The notes under the pieces: model-generated
Told to the model about the DNA's origin: nothing
Databases searched by the model: none
The model's input: the letters and a program-made list of their open reading frames with translations, nothing else
Assembly: GCF_017592555.1 (NCBI RefSeq)
Contig: NZ_JAGFNS010000012.1
Location: 210,783 to 274,782, forward strand
Length of the DNA: 64,000 nt
Reading direction: 5' to 3'
Source: Actinoplanes flavus
GTDB taxonomy: Bacteria > Actinomycetota > Actinomycetes > Mycobacteriales > Micromonosporaceae
Shown here: one piece after another, positions 9,444-18,100 of the stretch
How positions within the stretch are numbered: position 1 is the stretch's first letter
Layout: every line of letters begins with the position of its first letter
Translations under genes and position numbers: made by a program

Positions 9444-10919
9444 ATGGCCGAGCTGTCGTGCGAGGTCCTGGTGGTGGGCGCCGGCCCCACCGGGCTGATG
9501 CTCGCCAACTGGCTGACCAGGCTCGGGGTTCAGGTGATCGTCGCGGACGGCAAGGACGGCCCGACGATCGAGTCCCGGGCGCTGGTGGTGCAGGCGCGCA
9601 GTCTGGAGATCTACGATCAGCTCGGCATCGGCGATCAGGTGCTGGAGGCGGCGCACCGCGCCGAGGCGTTGTCGCCCGGTTTCGGTGCACGCAGCTTCGG
9701 GCGGATCCCGCTCGGGCCCCTCGGCGGGACGGTCACGCCGTTTCCGTACATCGAGGTGCTCGAGCAGAGCCGTAACGAGGAGATCCTCTACGAGAATCTG
9801 CAGAAGCTCGGCGGCGAGGTGTATTGGGAGTCGCCGGTCACCGCAGTCGTGCAGACCGAGGACGGGGTGGAGGCGAAGGTCGGCAACCACACCGTCCGGG
9901 CCCGGTTCTGCGTCGGCTGCGACGGCGCCAACTCGATCGTCCGGAGGGCGCGGCGGATCGACTTCGAGGGCGTCACCAATCCGCACCGGTTCTTCGTTCT
10001 CGACGCGGCCGGCGCCGCTGGACTCCAGCCGGACGCGATCAACGTCCGCCCGTACCGGGACGATTTTCTGCTCGGCTTCCCGATGCGCGGCGAGGGCAAC
10101 TGGCGGCTGATCGGCCTGGTCCGAGACGAGGACGGCGACGGCGCCCTGGATGAGGAGGACGCCCGCACCCGGATGCGGCGCACGTTCGGGGTCACCTATG
10201 GCCGGTCCCGCTGGTTCGCGACGTACCGGGTGCATCACCGGGTCGCCGCGGCGTTCCGGGACGGCCCGTTCCTGCTGGCCGGGGACGCCGCCCACGTGCA
10301 TTCGCCGGTCGGCGGGCAGGGCATGAACACCGGGCTCCAGGACGCCCACAATCTCGCCTTCAAGCTCGCCGACGTGCTGCGCGGGGTCCGCAAGGACAGC
10401 TGGCTGGACCGTTATGAGGCCGAGCGCCGGCCGGTCGCCCGGAAACTCGTCGCCACGACCGACCGGGTCTTCGGGGCCGTCACCTCCAGCCGATGGCCGC
10501 TGCGCGTGCTGCGACGGATCGCGGTGCCGCTGCTCGCGCCGGTCGGGGTGCGGGCGCTGCCCGGCTCGGCCGGCGGTTCACGGCTCTTCCAGTACGTGTC
10601 GCAGATCCGGATCCACTACCGGCTGGACCCGGGTGACACGCCCGGGCGGCGGCGGGACCCGGTGGTCGGGCGGCGGCTGCCGTGGGCCGACGGCAACCAT
10701 GCGGCACTGCGCGCCGCGTGCTGGCAGATTCACGCGTACGGCGGGGTCACCGCGGCCGACGCACCCGACGTCGGGGTGCCGGTGCACGTCTTCCCGCCGG
10801 CGCCCGCCACCGCGCTGCGTCCCGGCCTGTTCTACCTGGTCCGGCCGGACGGTTTCGTCGCCGCGCGAGCCGAACCGGCCGAGGCCGACACCCTGTTCCG
10901 GCATGCCATGGCCAGGTGA
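9444..10919 (+). CDS. FAD-dependent aromatic-ring monooxygenase
   Basis: A 491-residue flavoprotein of the PheA/TfdB (group A hydroxylase) family. The three FAD/NAD(P)H fingerprints are present: GxGxxG in VLVVGAGPTGLMLANW at the N-terminus, the DG motif in CVGCDGANSIVRR, and the GD motif in LAGDAAHVHSPVGGQGMNTG. The final ~100 residues form the thioredoxin-like cap typical of the larger members. Such enzymes hydroxylate phenolic or polyketide substrates with NADPH and O2; the substrate cannot be read from sequence and there is no biosynthetic cluster around it. The start ATG follows GGGGTGG and lies 14 bases after the dipeptidase stop, so the two may be co-transcribed. Confidence 0.9.
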   Translation: MAELSCEVLVVGAGPTGLMLANWLTRLGVQVIVADGKDGPTIESRALVVQARSLEIYDQLGIGDQVLEAAHRAEALSPGFGARSFGRIPLGPLGGTVTPFPYIEVLEQSRNEEILYENLQKLGGEVYWESPVTAVVQTEDGVEAKVGNHTVRARFCVGCDGANSIVRRARRIDFEGVTNPHRFFVLDAAGAAGLQPDAINVRPYRDDFLLGFPMRGEGNWRLIGLVRDEDGDGALDEEDARTRMRRTFGVTYGRSRWFATYRVHHRVAAAFRDGPFLLAGDAAHVHSPVGGQGMNTGLQDAHNLAFKLADVLRGVRKDSWLDRYEAERRPVARKLVATTDRVFGAVTSSRWPLRVLRRIAVPLLAPVGVRALPGSAGGSRLFQYVSQIRIHYRLDPGDTPGRRRDPVVGRRLPWADGNHAALRAACWQIHAYGGVTAADAPDVGVPVHVFPPAPATALRPGLFYLVRPDGFVAARAEPAEADTLFRHAMAR

Positions 10920-10972
10920 GACGCGGTTGTCCACAGGGTGGATCTACGGGTGGCGCCGGCGATCGATCCTGT

Positions 10973-10978
10973 TAGGAT
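10973..10978 (+). promoter_or_regulatory. -10 box TAGGAT, leaderless start at 10985
   Basis: TAGGAT lies exactly six bases before ATG 10985 and there is no ribosome binding site, giving a near-consensus leaderless promoter. A -35 is not clear. Confidence 0.55.
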
Positions 10979-10984
10979 TCGAAC

Positions 10985-11347
10985 ATGCGTTCGACTGCAT
11001 CGAACACTCCGGCCGCGCAGCCAGGTCCGACCGCGCAGCGGCTCTCCGCCGCGCAAAGCATGTCGGCCGCGCTGGCCGGCCGTGCGGCCCGGGTGACGCC
11101 CGGTTCCGCGCGTGCCCCACTCGACCGTCTCCGCACGCGTGAGCGGATCGAGTCGATCGCCCGGCTCCGTGCCGCGGCCCGCGCTCTCGGAGACGTCGAC
11201 GTCTCCGGGTGGGACGACGACACCCTCACCGATCACCTCGACGATCTCTCCCGGGTGCTCTGCACGCTCGATGCCGAGCTGGCCCGCGTCGCCGACGCGG
11301 TCCGGGCCCGTGGCTTCCGCATCGCGGAGGAGCCCAAGGCCGCATGA
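10985..11347 (+). CDS. small conserved hypothetical protein (120 aa)
   Basis: A 120-residue protein of unknown function with an Ala/Pro/Thr-rich N-terminus and a helical, charged C-terminal half (RTRERIESIARLRAAARAL and DHLDDLSRVLCTLDAEL) that could form a short coiled coil or helical bundle. There is no signal peptide or membrane segment. The near-consensus -10 hexamer immediately upstream supports a real gene. It sits 69 bases before the region of the DNA-ligase start, and no functional link is apparent. Confidence 0.65.
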   Translation: MRSTASNTPAAQPGPTAQRLSAAQSMSAALAGRAARVTPGSARAPLDRLRTRERIESIARLRAAARALGDVDVSGWDDDTLTDHLDDLSRVLCTLDAELARVADAVRARGFRIAEEPKAA

Positions 11348-11425
11348 CCGTCCCCCTGGCCCCGGTGCCCTTCTCGTGCGCGTGCGGGGACACGAAAGAC
11401 GTAACCGGCTGTCAGGATGGGGATC

Positions 11426-12955
11426 GTGCGGTTTCTCGACATAGCAGCCACCTCGGCCGCCGTCGCAGCGACCTCGGGCCGCAAGGCCAAGATCGAGCTG
11501 CTGGCCGCGGCGCTGCGGCGTCTCGACCCCGGTGAGATCGTCGCCGGGGCGGCGTTCCTGGCCGGCGAGCTGCGTCAGCGGCAGACCGGTGTGGGCTACG
11601 CGTCCCTGCGTGAGCGGCCACCCGCGGCCGCCGAGGCGACGCTCACCGTGGCCGCCGTCGACGACGCGATCCAGGAGATCTCGACCGTCGCGGGAGCCGG
11701 CTCCCAGGCCCGCCGCAGACACCTGCTCGGCACGCTGTTCGCCGCCGCCACCGAGGAGGAGCAGCGGCTGCTTCTCGGCCTGTTCGGCGGCGAGCTGCGG
11801 CAGGGCGCGCAGGCCGGGCTGCTGGCCGAGGCGGTCGCGGTGGCCGCCGAAGTGCCGGTGACCGCGGTCCGCCGGGCGCTGCTGCTCTCCGGCGACCTCA
11901 GAGCGGTGGCCGTCGCGGCGCTGTCCGGCGGCGCCGCCGCGCTCGCCGAGATCCACCTGCGGGTCGGCACCCCGCTCAGCCCGATGCTGGCCGGCAGCGC
12001 ACCCGACGTCGCGACCGCCCTCCAGGCCACCGGCGCCCCCGCGGTCGTCGACGTGAAACTCGACGGCATCCGCATCCAGGTGCACCGCTCCGGCGACGAG
12101 GTGGCCGTCTACACCCGCAGCCTCGACGACATCACCGCCCGCCTGCCCGAGGTGGTCGCCGCCGTCCGTGAGCTGCCGCTGCGCGAAGCGATCCTCGACG
12201 GTGAGGCGATGGCTCTCGACGACGCCGGCCGGCCGCGCCCGTTCCAGGAGACGTCGAGTCGCGCGGCGACCCGGGGTGCCCCGGCGAGTGGCCTCCGGCC
12301 GTACTTCTTCGACCTGCTTCACCTCGACGGCGCCGATCTGCTCGACGAACCCGGCCGGGTGCGCTGGGCGGCCCTCGCCGAGACACTGCCGGATTCCCTC
12401 GTCGTCGGCCGCACCGAGGCCGGGAGCGAGGAGCAGGCGGCCGCCGCCTTCGCCGCCGCCCTGGCCGCCGGGCAGGAGGGTGTCGTGATCAAGGCGCCCG
12501 ACGCGGCGTACGACGTGGGCCGCCGGGGCGCCGCCTGGATCAAGGTGAAACCCCGCCACACCCTCGACCTGGTCGTCCTCGCGGTCGAGTGGGGCAACGG
12601 CCGACGCCGCGGATGGCTCTCCAACCTGCACCTCGGCGCCCGCGACCCGGACTCCGGCGGGTTCGTCATGCTCGGCAAGACGTTCAAGGGCCTGACCGAC
12701 GAGCTGCTGCGCTGGCAGACGGAGCGTTTCAAAAATCTGGCCGTCTCCGACGACGGCTGGGTCGTCCGGGTCCGGCCGGAACAGGTCGTCGAGATCGCCT
12801 TCGACGGCGTCCAGACCTCACCCCGCTATCCGGGCGGGGTCGCCCTCCGGTTCGCGCGGGTGCTCCGCTACCGCGACGACAAGACCGCCGCCGAAGCCGA
12901 CACCATCGCCATGGTGCGGGCTCTCCACGCCGGAGTCGCCTCCACCGGGCCCTGA
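11426..12955 (+). CDS. ligB: ATP-dependent DNA ligase (LigB/ligase I type)
   Basis: A 509-residue ATP-dependent ligase that seals nicks in duplex DNA. The adenylated lysine is K211 in VDVKLDGIRIQVH (KxDGxR). Later nucleotidyltransferase motifs are also present: DGEAMALDD, FFDLLHLDG, EGVVIKAPDAAYDVGRRG, and WIKVKPRH. An N-terminal helical DNA-binding domain of ~190 residues precedes the catalytic core, as in mycobacterial LigB. GTG 11426 is preferred because CAGGAT lies seven bases upstream and the protein then begins VRFLDIAATS. ATG 11417 overlaps that hexamer. This is an accessory ligase; NAD-dependent LigA would be the essential one. Confidence 0.92.
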   Translation: MRFLDIAATSAAVAATSGRKAKIELLAAALRRLDPGEIVAGAAFLAGELRQRQTGVGYASLRERPPAAAEATLTVAAVDDAIQEISTVAGAGSQARRRHLLGTLFAAATEEEQRLLLGLFGGELRQGAQAGLLAEAVAVAAEVPVTAVRRALLLSGDLRAVAVAALSGGAAALAEIHLRVGTPLSPMLAGSAPDVATALQATGAPAVVDVKLDGIRIQVHRSGDEVAVYTRSLDDITARLPEVVAAVRELPLREAILDGEAMALDDAGRPRPFQETSSRAATRGAPASGLRPYFFDLLHLDGADLLDEPGRVRWAALAETLPDSLVVGRTEAGSEEQAAAAFAAALAAGQEGVVIKAPDAAYDVGRRGAAWIKVKPRHTLDLVVLAVEWGNGRRRGWLSNLHLGARDPDSGGFVMLGKTFKGLTDELLRWQTERFKNLAVSDDGWVVRVRPEQVVEIAFDGVQTSPRYPGGVALRFARVLRYRDDKTAAEADTIAMVRALHAGVASTGP

Positions 12956-12965
12956 ACCGGCCGGG

Positions 12966-13397
12966 TCAGAGCGCGGCCAGACTCCGGACGTAGTTGACCT
13001 GCTGGTTGATCGACGCCACATCGCCCTCGTGCTGGACCGGGACACGGGCCACGTACTGATGGGTGCCGCTCGTCACGGTCACATGCACCGTGCCCTGCGG
13101 GACCGTCTCCTTGACCAGCAGGAGCAGCAGGCTGAGGCCGCCGGTCGGGCAGATCGCGAGAAAGGCCACCACCTTCGCCCACATCGGGGTGCGCCGCTGG
13201 GAGAGCCAGTGATCGGTGACATGCCACCGCGAGCCGGCCAGCGGAAGATCACCCACCGGCGTCCGGACCAGCGACGAGGTGACGTGGATCTCGGCGATCT
13301 CCACGATCACCGGCCCGGACGTCTCCGGGACGGCCGGGCTCTCCGGCTCCGGCGAGGGAGCGGGCGCGCCCCACGGATCACCAGACGGAAAGGTCAT
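12966..13397 (-). CDS. small membrane protein, DUF6232-like
   Basis: A 143-residue protein with a proline-rich N-terminus, the segment SLVRTPVGDLPLAGSRWHVT, one hydrophobic helix around VVAFLAICPTGGLSLLLLLV, and a C-terminal region that resembles the actinobacterial family DUF6232 (assignment from memory, tentative). Function unknown; it probably sits in the cytoplasmic membrane. ATG 13397 lies six bases after TAGGGT on the minus strand (13404-13409), a leaderless arrangement. It converges with ligB across ten bases. Confidence 0.7.
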   Translation of the reverse strand: MTFPSGDPWGAPAPSPEPESPAVPETSGPVIVEIAEIHVTSSLVRTPVGDLPLAGSRWHVTDHWLSQRRTPMWAKVVAFLAICPTGGLSLLLLLVKETVPQGTVHVTVTSGTHQYVARVPVQHEGDVASINQQVNYVRSLAAL

Positions 13398-13513
13398 GCC
13401 GCCACCCTATTCGCCCTCGCCGATCGTCGCGAGGCGGCGCTCAGGGCGCGCGCCGGCCTCTACTCGATACGGCGATTTCAATGGCGTTGGCGACACCGCC
13501 GCGACGATGAGTG

Positions 13514-14464
13514 CTAGTCGGTCTCCGGCCGGTCGGCCGTCACGGTCGCGGCCCGCGATGCGGCGGCCTCGGCGGCCCGCCGGTCCGCCTCCGCGACCCG
13601 GTCACGCTCACGCGGAGCCGCGGCCTTGCGCTGATCGGCCGCCTCGACGCGGTCGCGGGGGCGGTCGGCCGTCCGCACCGGCCCGGAGCCGGACGGCTTC
13701 CCGGGAGCGCCCGCCGACTCGAGGGCCTCCCGCCGGGCCTGCCAGCCGTACAGCACGAAGACCATCCCGGCGAAGAGCCACCACTGGACGGCGTAGCCGC
13801 CGTTCTGCCAGGAGTCCTCGTGCGGGATCGGGATCGGGACGAAAGCCGGATCGGCCGCCGGTGTCTGTTCGGTCAACAGGACATACGCCCCGTACACCGG
13901 GAAGGGAAGCTCGGTGGCCAGACGCGGCAGATTGATCCGCCGGGTGTCCAGGCGCCCGTCCCGCCTGTCCACCGGCGCGGGTCGGCTTTCCGACAGGTGG
14001 ATCTGCCCGACGACCGTGACCTGCCCGGTCGGGGCGGGCGGAACCTCGGGTGCGGCGAGCGCCCCGCCGGGCGGCGCGGGCACCCAGCCACGATCCACCA
14101 GAACGGCCGTGCCGTCCTCCAGGACGAGCGGCGTCAGGATCTCGAAACCGACCTTGCTGCCCACCGTGCGGCCCCGCGCCTGGATCTCGTTGGCCGGGTC
14201 GTAGCGGCCGCTGAGAGAGACCTTTGTCCAGGCCAGAGCCTTGCCGGGGGCGGCGCCCGGCGTGCCCGCCGCGGTCGGCGCGCTCAGCAGCGAGGTCAAG
14301 GCGACGGCGTCGACGGCATTCGCGGCGTCGATCCGGTCATTGATGGCCGTGCGTTCCTCATGCCGGTGCAACTGCCAGTTGCCGAGCATGACCATCACCA
14401 CCGAGGCGACGACGGTGAGCGCGGCCGCGGCCAGCCAGCGGGGGGTCAGCAGGAACCGGTACAC
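13514..14464 (-). CDS. SURF1-family cytochrome oxidase assembly protein
   Basis: A 316-residue membrane protein with one N-terminal helix (about residues 8-28, followed by LGNWQLHRHEER) and one near residue 235 (YAVQWWLFAGMVFVLYGW), separated by a large outer domain. This two-helix arrangement and the GxWQ and AxQWW-like motifs define SURF1 proteins, which help insert haem a into the aa3 cytochrome oxidase. The C-terminal tail after the second helix is charged and Ala/Arg-rich. GTG 14464 is preceded six bases away by TAGCCT, so the mRNA is probably leaderless. It is divergent from the cobB-like gene, with 109 bases between the starts. Confidence 0.9.
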   Translation of the reverse strand: MYRFLLTPRWLAAAALTVVASVVMVMLGNWQLHRHEERTAINDRIDAANAVDAVALTSLLSAPTAAGTPGAAPGKALAWTKVSLSGRYDPANEIQARGRTVGSKVGFEILTPLVLEDGTAVLVDRGWVPAPPGGALAAPEVPPAPTGQVTVVGQIHLSESRPAPVDRRDGRLDTRRINLPRLATELPFPVYGAYVLLTEQTPAADPAFVPIPIPHEDSWQNGGYAVQWWLFAGMVFVLYGWQARREALESAGAPGKPSGSGPVRTADRPRDRVEAADQRKAAAPRERDRVAEADRRAAEAAASRAATVTADRPETD

Positions 14465-14573
14465 CCCCTGAGGCTACCCGGCTAGGCGATAGTCGCTGCT
14501 CCAGCCAGGTAGTCTGCGACATCCGGCAGTCGACGAGAAGTGGCGGCCGCCTGCGGAAACCTCGGGGGAGACA

Positions 14574-17102
14574 TTGATCACCGCCCAGCCTCGTCTGGTC
14601 GTGAGCGCGCCGTCGTCCGGCCACGGCAAGACGGCCATCGCCGTGGGACTGCTCGCCGCGCTCAGCGGACGCGGCATCCCGACCGCGGGCTTCAAAGTCG
14701 GCCCGGATCACACCGACGCGGCGTACCTCGGACTGGCCGCCGGACGCCCCGGCCGCAACCTCGACCCGCGCCTGGTCGGCGCGCAGCGTGTCGCGCCGCT
14801 CTTCGCGCACGGCGCGTCCGGTGCGCAGGTCACCGTCATCGAAGGCGCGATGGGCCTGTTCGACAGCCTCACCGGTCAGCCCGAGGTCGACGGCACCGCA
14901 TCGGTGGCCGCCGCGCTGCGGGCCCCCGTCGTGCTGGTGGTGGACGTCGCCGCGATGGGCCACTCGCTGGCCGCGCTCGTCCACGGCTTCCGGATGTTCG
15001 ACGAGATGGTGCACCTCGGCGGCGTCATCCTGAACCGGGTCGCCTCCGAACGGCACGAACAGATGCTGCGCAGCGCGATGGACGACATCGGCATGCCGGT
15101 GCTCGGCGCCCTGCATCGCGGTGATCTTCCCAACGTGCTGCCCGCCCGGTCACACGGGCTCGTTCCGGTCGCCCACCGGACCGTCGAGGCCGGCCGCGCC
15201 GTGCGCCGCCTCGGCGAGGCGGTGGCGAGCGCCCTCGACATGGAGCGGCTGATGGCGCTCGCCGCGTCGGCGCCGCCGATCCCCGGCCCGCTCTGGACCC
15301 CGGCCGAGGCGGCCGGGGACGTCCCGTTCGACCAGCGGCCACTGATCGCCCTGGCCGGTGGCCAGGGCGCCCCCTACACCTACGTGGAGACGGCCGAGTT
15401 GCTCACCGCGGCCGGCGCCGACGTCGCGGTCGTCGATCCGCTGCGCGACGAGGCACTCCCTCCGGGCACGCGCGGCCTGGTGGTCGGTGCGGGCCTTCCC
15501 GAGGGGTACGCGGAAGAGCTCTCCGCCAATCGCCGCCTCTGCTCGGCCGTCGCCCAGTTCGCCCGCGACGGCTGGCCCGTGGTGGCCGAGGGCGTCGCCC
15601 TGCCGTGGCTCGGCCGGGAACTCGACGGGCGACCCATGTGCGGCGTCCTCGACGCCACCGCCACCACCGGGGAGCAGACCGTCGCCGGCTACCGCGAGGC
15701 GACCGCACCCGGCATGTCCGTGCTGGCGCCCGCGGGCGCCCGGATAACCGGCTACAAACAGCACCGGGCGGTGGTCACCCCCCGCTCCGGCGCGAACCCG
15801 GCCTGGACCTGGTCCGGCGGCAATCCGGAAGGCTTCGTCTGGCGTCAGGTGCACGCCTCACAGCTGGGCCTGCACTGGGCCGCCGCCCCGGAGATCGCCC
15901 GCCGCCTGGTCGCGGCCGCGCACGCCGGCCCGCAGGGCCCCGGATCGTCCCACCCGTCCGCGGGCATGCCCCCGTCTCCGTCGCAGGGCATGCCGCCCGG
16001 TCCCCCTTCCGGCCAGCCGCAGGGTGTTCCGTCCGGCCCGCAAGGTGTTCCGTCCGGCCCGCAGGGTTCGCCGCCCGGCTCGCAGGGCATGCCGGCCGGT
16101 TCGCCCTCCGGGATGCCGCCCGGAATGGTGCCGTCCGGCCACCCGGCCATGGCGCCGGCCGGTGCCGGTCTGCCGCCGGTTCAGGGATCGCCCGCCGGCC
16201 CCGGCACGAGTGGCACACCCGCACAGGGCGTCCCGGACACGGTGGTCCTCACCACCTCGGGCCCGGGCTCCTCGAGCGCGGCCTCCGGCATGCCGCACGG
16301 CATGAACCATCCCGGTCACGGCGCTCCCGGCTCCGGCCTGCCGGGCGCAGACGCCTACGGCCAGGATTTCCCCGGTCATGACGCCCCGGGCCAGAGTGCC
16401 TTCGGTTCCGATCGCCCGGAGCGGGGCGAGCCCGGCCAGGGCACCTTCGGTCCGGATTTCCCGGAGCGGGGCGTGTCGGGTCAGGGTGGCTTCGGTCCGG
16501 ATTTCCCGGAGCGGGGCGTGTCGGGTCAGGGTGGCTTCGGTCCGGATTTCCCGGAGCGGGGCGCGTCGGGTCAGGGTGGCTTCGGTCCGGACTTCCCCGA
16601 GCGGGGCGCTTCCAGCCCCGGACCATCCGGCTCCGGCCAGTCCGGCCCGGGCGGTTTCGGGCCCGGTTCCGGTTCCGGTTCCGGCCAGTCTGGTCCGAAT
16701 GGGTTCGGTTCCGGCTCCGACCAGTCTGGTCCGAACGGGTTCGGTTCCGGTTCCGGTCAGTCTGGTCCGAACGGGTTTCGGCCCGGCTCCGGGCTACCGG
16801 GTCACGGCGGGCCCGGACAGGGCATGCCGACCAGCCCCGGCCCGGCCATGGCCCCCGGACCGGCGATGTCGTCCGGCCCGGTCATGCCACCTGGCCCATC
16901 CATGTCACCTGGCCAGCCCATGTCGTCCGGGCCGTCCATGCCGCCCTCGGCGGGGCCGATCGTGTTGCAGGGGCAGGTGCTGCCCCCGCTCGGCCGGCAG
17001 AGCAACGGCAGGCCCTCCGGCCCCGACATGCCCGGCTCGGACCACGGGATGCCGGCCGGCCCCGACGACCACCCGGCCCCGGACTTTCCCGTCCATTCCT
17101 GA
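14574..17102 (+). CDS. cobB: CobB/CbiA-like protein with inactivated glutaminase domain and long disordered tail
   Basis: The first ~448 of 842 residues match cobyrinic acid a,c-diamide synthase: nucleotide loop SAPSSGHGKTAIAVGLL, KVGPDHTDAAYL (family form KVGPDYIDPGYH), EGAMGLFDS, then a C-terminal amidotransferase-like half. There the usual AECGGLMYLG reads AEGVALPWLG, so the nucleophile Cys is Gly340, and the usual ASYLHxH reads ASQLGLH, so the catalytic His is Gly432. Glutamine hydrolysis is therefore unlikely. It may use free ammonia, bind but not amidate, or be non-catalytic. Residues ~449-842 are Gly/Pro/Ser/Met/Phe-rich repeats. The TTG start follows a GGGGGAG ribosome binding site by five bases. 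Confidence 0.85.
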   Translation: MITAQPRLVVSAPSSGHGKTAIAVGLLAALSGRGIPTAGFKVGPDHTDAAYLGLAAGRPGRNLDPRLVGAQRVAPLFAHGASGAQVTVIEGAMGLFDSLTGQPEVDGTASVAAALRAPVVLVVDVAAMGHSLAALVHGFRMFDEMVHLGGVILNRVASERHEQMLRSAMDDIGMPVLGALHRGDLPNVLPARSHGLVPVAHRTVEAGRAVRRLGEAVASALDMERLMALAASAPPIPGPLWTPAEAAGDVPFDQRPLIALAGGQGAPYTYVETAELLTAAGADVAVVDPLRDEALPPGTRGLVVGAGLPEGYAEELSANRRLCSAVAQFARDGWPVVAEGVALPWLGRELDGRPMCGVLDATATTGEQTVAGYREATAPGMSVLAPAGARITGYKQHRAVVTPRSGANPAWTWSGGNPEGFVWRQVHASQLGLHWAAAPEIARRLVAAAHAGPQGPGSSHPSAGMPPSPSQGMPPGPPSGQPQGVPSGPQGVPSGPQGSPPGSQGMPAGSPSGMPPGMVPSGHPAMAPAGAGLPPVQGSPAGPGTSGTPAQGVPDTVVLTTSGPGSSSAASGMPHGMNHPGHGAPGSGLPGADAYGQDFPGHDAPGQSAFGSDRPERGEPGQGTFGPDFPERGVSGQGGFGPDFPERGVSGQGGFGPDFPERGASGQGGFGPDFPERGASSPGPSGSGQSGPGGFGPGSGSGSGQSGPNGFGSGSDQSGPNGFGSGSGQSGPNGFRPGSGLPGHGGPGQGMPTSPGPAMAPGPAMSSGPVMPPGPSMSPGQPMSSGPSMPPSAGPIVLQGQVLPPLGRQSNGRPSGPDMPGSDHGMPAGPDDHPAPDFPVHS
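16401..16615 (+). repeat. five 45-bp in-frame tandem repeats in the cobB tail
   Basis: Copies start at 16401 (degenerate), 16446, 16491, 16536 and 16581, each encoding 15 residues of the form FGPDFPERGVSGQGG. The middle copies are almost identical at DNA level, indicating recent expansion. Confidence 0.92.
16686..16793 (+). repeat. three 36-bp in-frame tandem repeats in the cobB tail
   Basis: Copies start at 16686, 16722 and 16758 and encode QSGPNGFGSGSD-like 12-residue units. They are followed by Met-Pro/Gly/Ser-rich short repeats (MPPGPSM, MSPGQPM and similar). Confidence 0.88.
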
Positions 17103-17461
17103 CCGTTCCTCCCGCGAAGTGCTCCGCCAACCGAGGATCCCGTCTGTTCGAGGGCGATTCCCCAGCCTCGACGGGTGAGCTGAGGCGAAGCGTCGCCGGT
17201 TGGGGAAGGTCGCCGGCCGGCTGAGACGGCTCACCGTCCCGTCGGCGCGAGAAGACCGTGCGGCGTCCCGCCGATGCCGTCCGTTGTCGCCGTGCGATCT
17301 TCTCCGTCGACAGGGCAGGCCCGAGCCGGCTGTCCGCTGCCGCGGCGAGTGCGGCTCCGCCGCCGGAAGCGACCCAGCGTGCGAAAGGCCGGATCTCGGG
17401 CTGCGAAGTTGTCGTACCCCCCTCGTACCGTGAGGGCTACGAGAACCGAAGGAGGTGGATC
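17103..17461. other. non-coding gap with an imperfect hairpin and a promoter-proximal inverted repeat
   Basis: No convincing gene. An imperfect 17-base-arm inverted repeat (17249-17304, outer arms GAGAAGA/TCTTCTC) may terminate cobB. Just before the next gene, CTCGTA (17422-17427) and TACGAG (17438-17443) form an inverted repeat with ten bases between, overlapping CCCTC/GAGGG. This is a possible operator. Confidence 0.5.
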
Positions 17462-18094
17462 GTGGCCGATCGTGTGCCGCTGGATTTCGACCCGCCGGTT
17501 CGTCAGATCAGAGCCCTGCTCCTGGGGGTCGACGATCGTGACCTGACCGCCCCGACGCCCTGCCCGGGCTGGCCGGTCGCCGCGCTGCTCGATCATCTGA
17601 TGGGTCTGGCCCACGCTTTCACCTTGGCCGCCCGCAAGCGTTCGGGCCTCGACGGCCCACCACCCGAGCCGTCCGCCGACCACCTGTCCCGGCACTGGCG
17701 CAGCCGGCTTCCGGTGCTGCTGGCCGAGTTGTCCATGGCGTGGAAGGATCCGGCCGCCTGGACCGGCACGGCGCAGGCGGGCGGTGTCACCCTGCCCGCC
17801 ACCGCGATGGGCGCCGTCGCGATGACTGAGCTGGTCATGCACGGGTGGGATCTCGCCCGGGCGACCGGCCAGGACTACGCGGCCGACCCGCGCGCACTGG
17901 AGCAGTTGATCGAGTTCCTCGGGCAGGGGCCGGCCGAGGGCACGCCGGGCCTGTTCGGTCCACAGGTGCCGGTCGGTCCGGAGGAGGACCTGCTGGCCCA
18001 GGCGCTGGGCCTGGCCGGCCGCGATCCGGCCTGGCGACCGCCCCGCCGCCGACCAGCCAGGACCGCCCGGCCGATTCTCCCCGCCCGCGACTGA
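17462..18094 (+). CDS. TIGR03086-type DinB-like (mycothiol-dependent) protein
   Basis: A 210-residue protein of the actinobacterial maleylpyruvate-isomerase-like/TIGR03086 group in the DinB superfamily. Recognisable parts are TPCPGWPVAALLDHLMGLAH near residue 35 (the His is a usual metal ligand) and MTELVMHGWDLARATGQDY near residue 125 (second His). Members are four-helix-bundle metalloproteins, several using mycothiol as cofactor; the substrate here is unknown. GTG 17462 follows a perfect AAGGAGGTG ribosome binding site, so the start is firm. It is the last plus-strand gene before a convergent gap filled by a tandem repeat. Confidence 0.83.
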   Translation: MADRVPLDFDPPVRQIRALLLGVDDRDLTAPTPCPGWPVAALLDHLMGLAHAFTLAARKRSGLDGPPPEPSADHLSRHWRSRLPVLLAELSMAWKDPAAWTGTAQAGGVTLPATAMGAVAMTELVMHGWDLARATGQDYAADPRALEQLIEFLGQGPAEGTPGLFGPQVPVGPEEDLLAQALGLAGRDPAWRPPRRRPARTARPILPARD

Positions 18095-18100
18095 GGTCAG

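Noticed and set aside
14465..14573. Cobalamin riboswitch between SURF1 and the cobB-like gene
   Set aside because: Only 109 bases, no B12-box-like core, and both divergent promoters must fit there.
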